From positions 2,341,501-2,405,500 of the forward strand of contig NZ_CP126107.1 of the NCBI RefSeq assembly GCF_030123365.1: a stretch of 64,000 nt of DNA. Reading direction: 5' to 3'. The DNA comes from Neobacillus sp. SuZ13 (GTDB lineage Bacteria > Bacillota > Bacilli > Bacillales > Cytobacillaceae). Shown piece by piece: positions 51,649 through 61,157 of the stretch. Each line of letters starts with the position of its first letter. Within the stretch, counting starts at the first letter, position 1. The translations under genes were made by a program, and so were the position numbers. A model generated the notes under the pieces. It was not told where the DNA came from. It was given only the letters and a program-made list of their open reading frames with translations, and did no database searches.

Positions 51649-53979
51649 TTGGAGGTTATTGGGAAAAGTGTTATTCGCAAAGAGGCTCTTGATAAAGTAT
51701 CAGGGAGGGCAAAATATACCCATGATTACCATTCCAACCCGATGTTATCTGGCAAAATGGTCATTAGTCCTTATGGCCATGCGAAGATAGTGAAAATTGA
51801 CACATCCGAAGCTTGGAAGATTAATGGGGTTAGGGCCATTCTTGCTGGAAAGGAGTATCCATTAACAGGGGAGGCCATTCGGGACCGGCCGCCTATCGCC
51901 TTTGATAAGGTCCGGTACCACGGTGAAACGGTGGCACTTGTTGTAGCTGATTCACCAGCGCAGGCTAAGATAGCGGCTGACCTGATTAAAGTCCAATATG
52001 AATTATTGCCGGTCGTAAACTCCCCTTCCCAAGCATTTGAAAAAGGAGCACCCTTAGTCCATGAAAACTTACGTAAATATAAAAAGGAGGATGACTCTCA
52101 CCCGGTGCCTGACACCAACATTGCTACCCATATAAAAATTCGTAAGGGTAATATGGATAAAGGGTGGGCTGAGACTAGCACAGTGGTAGAAGCGAGTTAT
52201 TCTTTTTCTCCTTCTGATCATGCGGCTATGGAAACAAGGTGTGCTTCTGCAGAGATCATGCCATATGGAAATATCTTTATAACCACTTCTTCTCAAGCTC
52301 CTTTTATGGTAAAAAGACTGATTGCTGATTACTTTGGGGAGGATATGGGGAAAATTATTGTCCGTACCCCGCTTGTAGGCGGTGCCTATGGGGGTAAGGC
52401 TGCCGTTCAATTAGAAGTTCTGGCCTATCTTGCCTCAAAGGCTGTTGGCGGTAAACCTGTAGAGATCTTCAATACGCGAGAAGAAGATATCTTAACGTCT
52501 CCCTGTCACATCGGTTTAGATGCAAAAATTAAACTTGGAGCAGACAGCAGTGGCAAAATTAAGGCAGCAGAAATCCGCTTTTTATGGGATGGTGGAGCTT
52601 ATTCCGATAAAGCGATTGATCTAACAAGAGCAGGGGCTTCCGATTGTACAGGACCATATAACATACCAAATGTCTGGTGTGATTCCTACTGCATGTATAC
52701 AAACCACCCCTATGCAGCCCCATATAGAGGCTTTAGTCATGCTGAACTTTCCTTTGCTATCGAACGAACATTTGATTTACTAGCCCTAAAATTAAAAATG
52801 GACCCGCTTAAACTTCGGCATATAAATGCGATTAAACCGGGGGATACGACTCCGACAAGAGTCCGTTTAAATAAAAGTAATGTCGGTAACTTACAAAAGT
52901 GTATTGAGAGAGTAAGAGATTTAATTAAGTGGGATGAAGGTACGATCAAAGAGGTAAACGAGCGGTTTGTGAGAGTAAAGGGCGTTAGCTGCAGCTGGAA
53001 AACATCGACGATTGATCCCAATGCCCCTTCGGGAGTGATATTAACATTTAATCGAGATGGAAGTATCAATTTACTTTCTGGTGTAATTGAAATTGGAACT
53101 GGAACGAAGACAGTCCTTGCTCAGATGCTAGCAGAAAGGCTGAAGATGAATGTGGATAAGATACATGTTCGGATGGAAGTGGATACACAAACAACACCAG
53201 AGCATTGGAAAACTGTCGCTAGCAGAGGAACATTTATGGCAGGAAGGGCACTGCTCGATGCGGCGGATGATGTGATCAGGCAATTAAAGGGAATTGCTTC
53301 GACCGTTTTAAGAGCACCGACAGAAGATCTTGTGGTAGCTCATAGTCGAGTCTTTCTGAGAGATGATCCTTCCATCGGAATTCCGATTAAAGACATCTGC
53401 TATGGTTATCAATATCCAAATGGTAATTCGATAGGCGGACAAATTATAGGGAGAGGGAATTATATCTTACGTCATCTAACCCATTTGGATCCTGAGACTG
53501 GAGCAGGTAAACCAGGACCTGAGTGGACAGTTGCCGCCTATGGTGTAGAAATTGAATTTGATAAAAGAGATTATACCTATCGGTTATTGAAGGCGTGTAC
53601 GGTGGTCGACCTTGGGCGAGTTTTAAATGAAAAAGCGGCATTGGGCCAGGTAATGGGTGCGATGAGCATGGGATTAGCTTTTGCTGGCAGGGAAACATTT
53701 TATTTTGACGAACAAGGCCGGGTTCTTAATCCCCAGCTTCGAACCTATCGGCCACTCCGTTATGGAGAAAATCCAGAATATTTAGTGGGATTCGTTGAAA
53801 CACCGCTATTAGATGGTCCGTATGGGGCCCGAGGTGTGGGGGAACATGGTTTAATGGGCATGCCTGGTGCACTCGGTAATGCTTTGTCTACGGCTGCTGG
53901 GGTTTCACTTCACCATCTGCCTCTTATTCCTGAATTAATTTGGAAAGCAAAGGAGGCGCAAAAAAATGCTTCCCTTTGA
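51649..53979 (+). CDS. Molybdenum hydroxylase large (molybdopterin) subunit, xanthine dehydrogenase family
   Basis: This 776-residue subunit holds the molybdenum cofactor. Family motifs: GGAYGGKAAVQLEVLAYL (cofactor-binding), YAAPYRGFSHAEL, and GARGVGEHGLMG with the catalytic glutamate near the C-terminus. Length is typical. I favour TTG 51649 because GGAGGG lies six bases upstream; ATG 51643 abuts that site. It overlaps the FAD subunit gene by 14 bases. The enzyme hydroxylates a purine, nicotinate or similar N-heterocycle or aldehyde; the substrate cannot be chosen from sequence. Confidence 0.9.
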   Translation: MEVIGKSVIRKEALDKVSGRAKYTHDYHSNPMLSGKMVISPYGHAKIVKIDTSEAWKINGVRAILAGKEYPLTGEAIRDRPPIAFDKVRYHGETVALVVADSPAQAKIAADLIKVQYELLPVVNSPSQAFEKGAPLVHENLRKYKKEDDSHPVPDTNIATHIKIRKGNMDKGWAETSTVVEASYSFSPSDHAAMETRCASAEIMPYGNIFITTSSQAPFMVKRLIADYFGEDMGKIIVRTPLVGGAYGGKAAVQLEVLAYLASKAVGGKPVEIFNTREEDILTSPCHIGLDAKIKLGADSSGKIKAAEIRFLWDGGAYSDKAIDLTRAGASDCTGPYNIPNVWCDSYCMYTNHPYAAPYRGFSHAELSFAIERTFDLLALKLKMDPLKLRHINAIKPGDTTPTRVRLNKSNVGNLQKCIERVRDLIKWDEGTIKEVNERFVRVKGVSCSWKTSTIDPNAPSGVILTFNRDGSINLLSGVIEIGTGTKTVLAQMLAERLKMNVDKIHVRMEVDTQTTPEHWKTVASRGTFMAGRALLDAADDVIRQLKGIASTVLRAPTEDLVVAHSRVFLRDDPSIGIPIKDICYGYQYPNGNSIGGQIIGRGNYILRHLTHLDPETGAGKPGPEWTVAAYGVEIEFDKRDYTYRLLKACTVVDLGRVLNEKAALGQVMGAMSMGLAFAGRETFYFDEQGRVLNPQLRTYRPLRYGENPEYLVGFVETPLLDGPYGARGVGEHGLMGMPGALGNALSTAAGVSLHHLPLIPELIWKAKEAQKNASL

Positions 53980-54802
53980 GTTTGAATATTTTAAACCAGC
54001 CACATTAAAAGAGGCAGTCGATTTATATCAGTCTTTAGATAAAGATGGAAAGAATCCAATGTTCTTTTCAGGCGGCACGGAATTAATAACGCTTGGAAGA
54101 ATCGATTTAGCATTTACCGAGGCGGTTATTGATATTAAGGATATCCCTGAATCCAAGGTAATGCAGGTAAGCGGTGATCATTTGCTTCTAGGCAGTACCC
54201 TTTCACTTACAAAAATTGAAGAGGCAAATCTTTTTCCATTGCTAACTCATACAGCCAGTGAAGTTGCGGACCATACGGCACGCGGGAAAATTACTTTAGG
54301 TGGGAATATATGTGCACGAATTTTTTATCGAGAAGCGGTATTACCATTTTTGCTCTCGGACAGCAAAGTATTAATTGTTGGTCCCGAAGGAAAAAAGATG
54401 GTGCTAATCAATGAAATATTTCAAGAGCAGCTTCAATTGAAAAAAGGGGAATTACTTGTCCAATTAGCTACAGAATCCCGGTTTATTGCAGCGCCATTTA
54501 TTAGTATCAAACGCCGTCAACAGTGGGACACTGGCTATCCATTAATTACAGTAGCCGCATTAAAATTGGGGCAGGACGTGCGCGTCGCAATCAGCGGCTT
54601 GTGCCCCTTTCCGTTTCGGTCAAAGGAGTTGGAGTCCTCATTAAATAATAAAGAACTGCCGTTGACTGAAAGAATTACTAATGCCCTTTCCAAGTTACCA
54701 AAGCCGATTTTAGATGATGTTGAAGGGTCAGCAGAATACAGGCTTTTTGTATTACGGAATGTCTTGTCAGATGTGTTTGCTGCATTGGGTCCTGGTTCTT
54801 GA
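53966..54802 (+). CDS. Molybdenum hydroxylase FAD subunit
   Basis: This 278-residue protein belongs to the CoxM/XdhB FAD-binding family. The phosphate-binding loop MFFSGGTELI (residues 31-40) and RGKITLGGNICA, characteristic of this fold, are present. It passes electrons from the Fe-S subunit to NAD or another acceptor. AAGGAGG precedes the ATG within the end of the large subunit gene. Confidence 0.92.
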   Translation: MLPFEFEYFKPATLKEAVDLYQSLDKDGKNPMFFSGGTELITLGRIDLAFTEAVIDIKDIPESKVMQVSGDHLLLGSTLSLTKIEEANLFPLLTHTASEVADHTARGKITLGGNICARIFYREAVLPFLLSDSKVLIVGPEGKKMVLINEIFQEQLQLKKGELLVQLATESRFIAAPFISIKRRQQWDTGYPLITVAALKLGQDVRVAISGLCPFPFRSKELESSLNNKELPLTERITNALSKLPKPILDDVEGSAEYRLFVLRNVLSDVFAALGPGS

Positions 54803-54841
54803 GATTGATAGCTTAATTGGAGGAAGGGAGGAGGGTGTGGG

Positions 54842-55297
54842 GTGAAATCGCACACGTTTATCCTAAATATAAATGGAGAAAAGCAAAGTGTAATGGTACG
54901 GTCAGGCGATACCCTTTTATATGCAATCCGAGGTCTTGGACTGACTGGTGCAAAGCCTGGGTGTTTGAACGGGGATTGCGGCGCTTGTACAGTCAATGTT
55001 GATGGGTGGCCGATGAAATCATGTCTAATGCTTGCTGTTGAAGCGGATGGTAAGAAGGTAACAACGATAGAGGGTTTGGAGAATACACCAATCCAGCAGG
55101 CTTTTGTCGAAAATTTTGCTTTCCAATGTGGATACTGCACACCTGGGTTTATAATGAACTGTCACTCATTAATCGAGCAGCATCCAGATGCAGATGATAA
55201 AATCATCAAGGAATGGTTGGAGTCAAACATTTGTCGATGTACCGGTTATGCAGAAATAGAAAAGGCTGTGAAATCAGTGTTAAAGAGAAATGAATGA
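54842..55297 (+). CDS. Molybdenum hydroxylase 2Fe-2S subunit
   Basis: This 151-residue protein has two [2Fe-2S] sites: a plant-ferredoxin-type cluster (CLNGDCGACTVN ... C in MKSCLM) and a helical cluster (CGYCTPGF and CRCTGY). It carries electrons between the molybdenum site and FAD. Start is GTG 54842, with GGAGGAGGG upstream. It is the last gene of the three-subunit operon; no maturation (XdhC/CoxI-like) or permease gene is present beside it. Confidence 0.94.
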   Translation: MKSHTFILNINGEKQSVMVRSGDTLLYAIRGLGLTGAKPGCLNGDCGACTVNVDGWPMKSCLMLAVEADGKKVTTIEGLENTPIQQAFVENFAFQCGYCTPGFIMNCHSLIEQHPDADDKIIKEWLESNICRCTGYAEIEKAVKSVLKRNE

Positions 55298-55309
55298 AGG
55301 GAATAACGG

Positions 55310-55341
55310 AATAAAAAGGATGCCATTCATTGGCACCCTAA
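55310..55341 (-). terminator. Terminator after the penicillin-binding protein gene
   Basis: Minus strand GGgTGCCA/TGGCATCC stem followed by T residues. Confidence 0.75.
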
Positions 55342-55347
55342 GAATGA

Positions 55348-57414
55348 TTATCTTTTCTTCATCTGAAAATAAGTATCTAAAACGCGGCGTCCTATTTTCA
55401 AGTTTGCCCGATTGTCTTTTTTGCCTTGGTAAGCCCATGGTACAATAACTGCCATTGCCACTTCAGGATTCGAACTAGGAGCATAACTTACCAAACTAAG
55501 ATTCATAACTGGTGGTGGTTCTTTCCCAAATCGGTACCGCTCTGGTCCGTCGTAAAAAGCTTCAGCTGTACCTGTTTTTCCGGCAGGAGAGTATGGTGCA
55601 TTTCCGAAATATTTATAGGCCGTGCCGCCACGTTCTTGCATAACCTTTCTAAATCCTAATTTGACGCGATACAGCCAATCAGATTTCATATCAATTGTAT
55701 TTAGGACCGTTGGGGAGATTTCTTTTACAACATGCCCAAGTTCACTTGTTCCTTCTTTTGGTTCGAGCATTTGTTTGACAACATGCGGCTGCATTCGGTA
55801 ACCGCCGTTTGCGATGGTAGAAACATATTGTGCCAACTGCATAGCAGAATAAGTATCATATTGTCCAATCACCAGGTCAAGCAAATATCCCGGCAGATGA
55901 CTTTGGCCTTTAAATCCCGATTGCTCATTCGGTAAATCAATTCCAGTCCTGGTTCCAAGACCGAAAGAGGCAAACGAGTTGCGGATGGTATCAAATGCCT
56001 TCGCGCTAATATTTAATGGTTGATCGTATTCATAATGCCCTTTTCCAATTCGTATCGCAGTATGGAACATATAAACGTTGGAAGATAATTTTAAGGCATT
56101 AATTTCATTTAATTTCCCTAAGTAGGCATAGGATTTTTTTAAAGGAGTGGCCTTGATTTTTAATCCTGTATCATCAAAAACCGTCCCCGGCGCAATTGCG
56201 CCTGTTTTATATCCAGTCAAAATAGTTGCACCCTTGACAGTAGAACCAACATTATAGGTGGTGGTAAATGTACCGAGAGCGTCATCTTCCATTTCTACTC
56301 TGCCTGTTTGATTATTTCTCACTATTTTTTTACCAGACATGGCTAAGACTTCGCCAGTTTTTGGATTCATTAAGACCACATATGCCCGGTCAGTTAGAAA
56401 GGTTCCTGGATATCTTTTCGCAGCCCAAAGTTCCTCTTCAATGATTCGATCAACCTTCCTTTGCAAATCCATATCAATACTTAAGACAAGGTCTTTTCCT
56501 TTTTTACCATTAGATACAGGATGGTTTTCGATCACATTTCCTGTTTTATCGGTTACATTTTTTATTTTTGATTTGTAACCATGTAAGACATTTTCATATT
56601 GCCACTCAAGTTGACTTTTTCCTACTCTGTCATTGCGGCTGTAATCTCTTGCTAAAAAATATTCCAATTGCTCAGCAGGCAGTCCTTCATCGGATTTAGT
56701 TACTTTTCCTAATACCGACTTTAAGGTAGGGTTGAAAGCGTAGGATCTCTCCCAGTCCGTAGTAGTATCTACTCCAGGGAGTGATTGCAGATTTTCACTT
56801 ACAACAGCCAATTCTTTCGCAGTTACGTTTTCATTTTTAATGATTTGGGTTGTATACTTGTAGCCGCTGTTAAACTCTTTATAAAGTGCAAGGACCTCTA
56901 GTCTTTCATTTGTTAATTCCTTTAATTCGCCTGTTGTGATGCGCTCTAATTTAAATTTATAAATATCATTATCTGTTAATTTCTTTGCATAATATAATTC
57001 CATTTCCTTTTTCGAGATTTTGGCATTAGCACGTTCTGGATTTGTCATAATCCAGAAATCACGTTTATCCCTTTCTGTTACCTTGTTTGTTTTTTGGGTC
57101 ATCAGTTTGGCTAATTTTTCAGCTGTTTCAAGCATGATTCCTTGGCTAAACCCTTCATTGGTGTAGGAAATGGCACTTTTAGGTACATTATCAACGATGA
57201 TGCTGTAATCTCGGTCAAGGATTCTTCCTCTCGGGACAGGACTACTAATTGTGATATCTTCTTTCCTTGCTAAATCTCTTTTGAAATTTTCTCCATAAAC
57301 AATTTGCACAAAACCAAGCCGGAGGATTAGTATGGAAAATAAGAAAAAAACACTGAAGAATAATATATTTAAACGAAAGGGGAAGTGAGACTTATTCTTT
57401 TTCTGTTTTTCCAA
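55348..57414 (-). CDS. Class B penicillin-binding protein, PbpA/PbpH-like transpeptidase
   Basis: This 688-residue protein has an N-terminal membrane anchor (residues 14-34), a pedestal/dimerisation region beginning PRGRILDRDYSIIVDN, and a transpeptidase domain (about 320-680). The active-site motifs are STVKG (SxxK), SSNVYM (SxN) and AGKTGTAEAF (KTG). It crosslinks peptidoglycan at the outer face of the membrane. Domain layout matches the elongation-type PbpA/PbpH enzymes of Bacillus; I cannot separate these. Start is TTG with AGGA upstream. Confidence 0.92.
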   Translation of the reverse strand: MEKQKKNKSHFPFRLNILFFSVFFLFSILILRLGFVQIVYGENFKRDLARKEDITISSPVPRGRILDRDYSIIVDNVPKSAISYTNEGFSQGIMLETAEKLAKLMTQKTNKVTERDKRDFWIMTNPERANAKISKKEMELYYAKKLTDNDIYKFKLERITTGELKELTNERLEVLALYKEFNSGYKYTTQIIKNENVTAKELAVVSENLQSLPGVDTTTDWERSYAFNPTLKSVLGKVTKSDEGLPAEQLEYFLARDYSRNDRVGKSQLEWQYENVLHGYKSKIKNVTDKTGNVIENHPVSNGKKGKDLVLSIDMDLQRKVDRIIEEELWAAKRYPGTFLTDRAYVVLMNPKTGEVLAMSGKKIVRNNQTGRVEMEDDALGTFTTTYNVGSTVKGATILTGYKTGAIAPGTVFDDTGLKIKATPLKKSYAYLGKLNEINALKLSSNVYMFHTAIRIGKGHYEYDQPLNISAKAFDTIRNSFASFGLGTRTGIDLPNEQSGFKGQSHLPGYLLDLVIGQYDTYSAMQLAQYVSTIANGGYRMQPHVVKQMLEPKEGTSELGHVVKEISPTVLNTIDMKSDWLYRVKLGFRKVMQERGGTAYKYFGNAPYSPAGKTGTAEAFYDGPERYRFGKEPPPVMNLSLVSYAPSSNPEVAMAVIVPWAYQGKKDNRANLKIGRRVLDTYFQMKKR

Positions 57415-57667
57415 TTTTCCTGCACATCCTTTTTACTTAAACAAATATGATTTACATACCTATCCTGCCCATTTGTAAATAGCAGTATGATAATTATTCC
57501 AATTCATTTTTTATCAATCGACAAATTTCTAGTAAAATAAATTTTTTGTCTATAGAAAAATTTCTAATTTTTCCCCGTATTTGAAATTTTACTTTATAAT
57601 CAGAAGGGATGTGTTTTTTTAAAACAAACATCTATAGAAACGAGAGATTGATTAGGAGGTCTAGATT

Positions 57668-59200
57668 ATGGAACAGAAAGTCATTGATCCAGTGGTACTT
57701 AAGGCATTAGGGCAATTTAAGGCTTTGGATGAAAAAATCACTCATTTTTCAAGCATTATTGGTTTAGCTGACTGGGATCAAAAAGTCATGGCACCGAAAA
57801 AAGGGAGAAGTACGTTTGCCAAGGCAACGGGTACCCTACGGACGGAAATTTTTAAGCTTTCTGTTTCTGAGGAAATGGGTGAACTGCTAGCGGAGCTAAC
57901 TCTTCCTGATAACTTGATATTATTAGATGAAGTAACAAGAGCAAAAGTTAGAGAATATAAAGAGTTTTACCAAAAATCAAAGACCATTCCTACAGACTTA
58001 TTCCAGGAATATAGCATCTTAACGGCACAGGCCAATGATGCTTGGGAAGAGGCTAGGGAAAACAATGATTTTGGCCGCTTCCTTCCGTACTTAGAGAAAA
58101 TCGTTGATTACAAGCGAAGATTTGCTGATATCTATGGGTATGAGGACCATCCGTACGATGCCCTCTTGGATGAATTTGAACCAGGTTTAACTGTGAAAAA
58201 ACTCGATCCGCTCTTTGCAAAATTAAGAGATTCTAGTGTAAAGCTTTTAGAGCGCATTCAACAAAATGGAAAGCGGACACAGGCAGAAATTTTTGAACAA
58301 TCGTTTTCGATTGAAAAGCAAAAAGAATTTAACCGCTATATCCTTCCTATTATAGGCTTTGACCTTGAAGCGGGTAGATTGGATGAAACGGTTCATCCTT
58401 TTGCACAAACCGTTAATACAGGTGACGTGCGATTAACGACTCGTTATTTAGAAGGAAATGTTCGCTCAGCTATATTTGGAACCATTCATGAGGCTGGGCA
58501 TGGAATTTATGAGCAGCATATCAATCCACAGTTTGAGGAATCTGTTCTACAAAGCGGGGCATCCTTCGGTATCCATGAATCTCAATCGAGATTCCTAGAA
58601 AATATGGTCGGCCGCAGTAAGGAATTCTGGAAGTACTTCTACCCTAAAATTCAAGAGTATTTTCCAAAGCAGCTTGAAAATATTACTGTTGACGAATTTT
58701 ATCGGGCTGTAAATACGGTGCAGCCTTCATTTATCCGTGTTGAAGCGGATGAATTAACCTATAATTTGCATATCATGCTTCGTTATGAAATTGAAAAAGC
58801 ATTAATCAGTGGAGAGATCGAAGCGAAGAACCTTCCAGAAGTTTGGAATCAAAAAATGCAAGATTATCTCGGTGTAACTCCTAGTACTGACACAGTAGGC
58901 GTATTACAGGATGTTCATTGGTCATTTGGAGGCATCGGTTATTTCCCGTCCTATTCATTAGGGAATCTCTATGCAGCTCAAATTCTCCGTACGATTCAAA
59001 AAGAACTTCCAGATTTCTATAACCATATTGAAAATGGACGCTTTGATCTTATCCAAGAATGGTTAAAAGAAAAGATTCATCAATATGGAAAGCTTTATAC
59101 ACCTAATGAATTGATCGCTAAGGTAACGGGGGAAGAATTAAACGCGGAATATTTGGTTGAATATCTTGAAAAAAAATATACAGAGGTTTATGGATTGTAA
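57668..59200 (+). CDS. M32 family metallocarboxypeptidase
   Basis: This 510-residue protein is a zinc carboxypeptidase of the M32 (thermostable carboxypeptidase 1) family. The HEAGH zinc motif lies in FGTIHEAGHGIYEQH; the third ligand glutamate is in GIHESQSRFLEN. Other M32 markers are DVRLTTRY, IRVEADELTYNLHIMLRYEIEKAL and VHWSFGGIGYFPSYSLGN. It removes C-terminal residues from peptides in the cytoplasm. TTAGGAGG precedes the ATG. Confidence 0.96.
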   Translation: MEQKVIDPVVLKALGQFKALDEKITHFSSIIGLADWDQKVMAPKKGRSTFAKATGTLRTEIFKLSVSEEMGELLAELTLPDNLILLDEVTRAKVREYKEFYQKSKTIPTDLFQEYSILTAQANDAWEEARENNDFGRFLPYLEKIVDYKRRFADIYGYEDHPYDALLDEFEPGLTVKKLDPLFAKLRDSSVKLLERIQQNGKRTQAEIFEQSFSIEKQKEFNRYILPIIGFDLEAGRLDETVHPFAQTVNTGDVRLTTRYLEGNVRSAIFGTIHEAGHGIYEQHINPQFEESVLQSGASFGIHESQSRFLENMVGRSKEFWKYFYPKIQEYFPKQLENITVDEFYRAVNTVQPSFIRVEADELTYNLHIMLRYEIEKALISGEIEAKNLPEVWNQKMQDYLGVTPSTDTVGVLQDVHWSFGGIGYFPSYSLGNLYAAQILRTIQKELPDFYNHIENGRFDLIQEWLKEKIHQYGKLYTPNELIAKVTGEELNAEYLVEYLEKKYTEVYGL

Positions 59201-59245
59201 ACTGTAAAGCCGTGAAGTAGTAAATATTAAACTCTTAAACTAACA

Positions 59246-59274
59246 TTGACATTTTATTAACAGTATAATATACT
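59246..59274 (+). promoter_or_regulatory. Promoter of the TerC riboswitch transcript
   Basis: TTGACA (59246-59251), 17-bp spacer, TATACT (59269-59274); start near 59281. Confidence 0.75.
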
Positions 59275-59295
59275 ATTAATAATTAAATATTTCCT

Positions 59296-59413
59296 TTTTA
59301 AAGGGGAGTAGCTGCTACAATAAAGTCGTCATTCCGAGTATTGATTACTCCGGCTTTATTGGCAACATTTACGTTGTTAGCAAGACCTTTACTTTACTGT
59401 AAAGGTCTTTTTG
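59296..59413 (+). promoter_or_regulatory. yybP-ykoY manganese riboswitch with terminator
   Basis: The aptamer signature AAAGGGGAGTAGCTGC (59300 onward), the GTCGTC and GGCAACATTTAC loop regions and the closing AGCAAGACCTTTA are present. P1 pairs AAAGG (59300-59304) with CCTTT (59386-59390). The same CCTTT strand is also part of a terminator (AAGACCTTTAC/GTAAAGGTCTT then T-run), so Mn2+ binding should prevent termination. Confidence 0.9.
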
Positions 59414-59423
59414 TGTGTTATTT

Positions 59424-59459
59424 TAGGCCTTTACTGTAATCAGTAAAGGCCTATTTTTA
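59424..59459 (+). terminator. Second hairpin downstream of the riboswitch
   Basis: A perfect AGGCCTTTACTG/CAGTAAAGGCCT stem with a 4-base loop is followed by ATTTTTAT. It repeats the sequence of the riboswitch terminator and may be a second terminator. Confidence 0.65.
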
Positions 59460-59511
59460 TGGCGTAAGGGAGTATTTTTTGAAAAAAACCAACTTTAAGG
59501 AGGAAATATTC

Positions 59512-60300
59512 ATGGACTTAACTCTTTTACTGGAATACGGCTGGGTATTATTAATCTTGGTGGCATTAGAAGGTCTCTTAGCCGCTGACAACGCTTTAGT
59601 ACTTGCGATAATGGTGAAACAATTACCCGAAGAAAAACGTAAGAAGGCATTATTTTATGGTTTGGCAGGAGCATTTGTGTTTCGCTTTGCTTCTTTGTTT
59701 GTGATTTCATTCCTTGTGGATGTGTGGCAGGTTCAAGCCATTGGAGCTCTGTATTTGCTGTTTATGGCAGGGAATCATATTTTCCGCAAGGTGGTCATTA
59801 AAGGGAAAGAGGAAGATAAAGAGGAGAAGGCAGGATCAAAAAAGAGCAATTTTTGGGTGACGGTATTAAAAGTAGAAGTGGCTGACATTGCTTTTGCCGT
59901 TGATTCGATTCTTGCTGCTGTTGCAATGGCCGTTGCTCTGCCAAACACACCGCTTCCAAATATCGGTGGTCTGGATGGTGGTAAATTTTTAGTAATCTTT
60001 GCTGGCGGGATTCTTGGATTAATTATTATGCGCTTTGCAGCGAATAAGTTTGTAAATTTACTGGAAAAACGACCAGGATTAGAAATTGCTGCTTTTACAA
60101 TTGTAGGCTGGGTTGGTGTTAAGCTCGCCGTTTACACATTATCACATCCTATGTTAGCGATTCTAAACGAAGATTTTGCACATTCAACAGTTTGGAAAAT
60201 AACCTTTTATGTAGTATTAGTAGGGATCGCCGCAGCTGGCTGGTTTTTCTCGAAAGAAAAAAGCGTAGAACCAGTGCGAGAAGAACCAAAGACACTATAA
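59512..60300 (+). CDS. TerC family membrane protein, likely Mn2+ exporter
   Basis: This 262-residue protein has seven or more helices and the TerC metal-site motifs EGLLAADNALVLA (residues 18-30) and KVEVADIAFAVDSILA. Family members YkoY/YceF export Mn2+ and help metallate exported enzymes. ATG 59512 with AAGGAGG is the start; the frame extends to TTG 59479 without a binding site. The Mn-sensing riboswitch upstream supports a role in manganese homeostasis. Confidence 0.95.
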   Translation: MDLTLLLEYGWVLLILVALEGLLAADNALVLAIMVKQLPEEKRKKALFYGLAGAFVFRFASLFVISFLVDVWQVQAIGALYLLFMAGNHIFRKVVIKGKEEDKEEKAGSKKSNFWVTVLKVEVADIAFAVDSILAAVAMAVALPNTPLPNIGGLDGGKFLVIFAGGILGLIIMRFAANKFVNLLEKRPGLEIAAFTIVGWVGVKLAVYTLSHPMLAILNEDFAHSTVWKITFYVVLVGIAAAGWFFSKEKSVEPVREEPKTL

Positions 60301-60316
60301 TTATTTTTTACCTTCA

Positions 60317-60362
60317 TAAGAAAGGCAGATTCAACCCAATCTGCCTTTCTTATGGTTTTTTA
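60317..60362 (+). terminator. Terminator after the TerC gene
   Basis: AAGAAAGGCAGATT/AATCTGCCTTTCTT perfect 14-bp stem followed by T-rich sequence. Confidence 0.9.
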
Positions 60363-60466
60363 CATAGCATTCAGTGGACAGTGAGGTTAGACGTTGTAGA
60401 AGATGAAGCAATGAGCATCCTATAAAGTATAATCATAAATCCAATTTTCTAGAGAGGTTTGTATTG

Positions 60467-61138
60467 ATGAAATTAAAAACATATCTTATAATCGCATTTA
60501 GCCTAAGTGTTGTTTCCATTATTGGCTTTAGTCTGATATCCTTATTAATAAGTGACCAAAAAATCATTCAATTTGATCGTACCATAATTAACAGTGTTCA
60601 AGGAATGGAAACACCACTACTTACATATGTGATGAAATTCTTTACGTATATTGGTTCTGCTCCATTTGTCATTGTTCTGAGCCTTTTTCTTTTATTTTTT
60701 CTCTATAAAGTGCTCCATCATCGTTTAGAATTAATCTTGTTTGTTGCGGCAATTGTGGGTTCAGCGATATTAAATGGAATTTTAAAGAATTTTTTTCAAC
60801 GAGTACGCCCTGAGTTTCATCGCTTAATTGAAATTGAAGGTTATAGTTTCCCAAGTGGGCATGCGATGAATGCTTTTACGGTCTATGTGATTATTTCGTT
60901 CTTATTATGGCGGCATATTACAAGCGGGTTAGGAAGATGGACACTAATCATCGTTAGTATGGTGATGATTTTAGCCATTGGAATCAGTCGAATTTATTTA
61001 GGTGTCCATTACCCAAGTGATATCATTGGCGGATATTTTGCAAGCGGCTTTTGGCTTACAACAGCTATTTTCTTTTTCCAATATTATCAGGAAAAACGTT
61101 ATAATAAAAAACAGCAACGTGAAAAGAATATTTCCTAA
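60467..61138 (+). CDS. PAP2 family membrane phosphatase
   Basis: This 223-residue protein has about six helices and the three PAP2 motifs: KNFFQRVRP (KX6RP), PSGHAM, and SRIYLGVHYPSD (SRX5HX3D). It should dephosphorylate undecaprenyl pyrophosphate or phosphatidylglycerophosphate outside the membrane. AGAGAGG lies nine bases before ATG 60467; a TTG just before it is also in frame. pssA follows 19 bases after the stop, suggesting shared lipid metabolism. Confidence 0.93.
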   Translation: MKLKTYLIIAFSLSVVSIIGFSLISLLISDQKIIQFDRTIINSVQGMETPLLTYVMKFFTYIGSAPFVIVLSLFLLFFLYKVLHHRLELILFVAAIVGSAILNGILKNFFQRVRPEFHRLIEIEGYSFPSGHAMNAFTVYVIISFLLWRHITSGLGRWTLIIVSMVMILAIGISRIYLGVHYPSDIIGGYFASGFWLTTAIFFFQYYQEKRYNKKQQREKNIS

Positions 61139-61157
61139 ATTTCTTATCTAGTATGGA

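Noticed and set aside
54535..55140. A 201-codon minus-strand frame across the hydroxylase FAD and Fe-S genes
   Set aside because: It is antisense to two clear genes with intact motifs and has no ribosome binding site.
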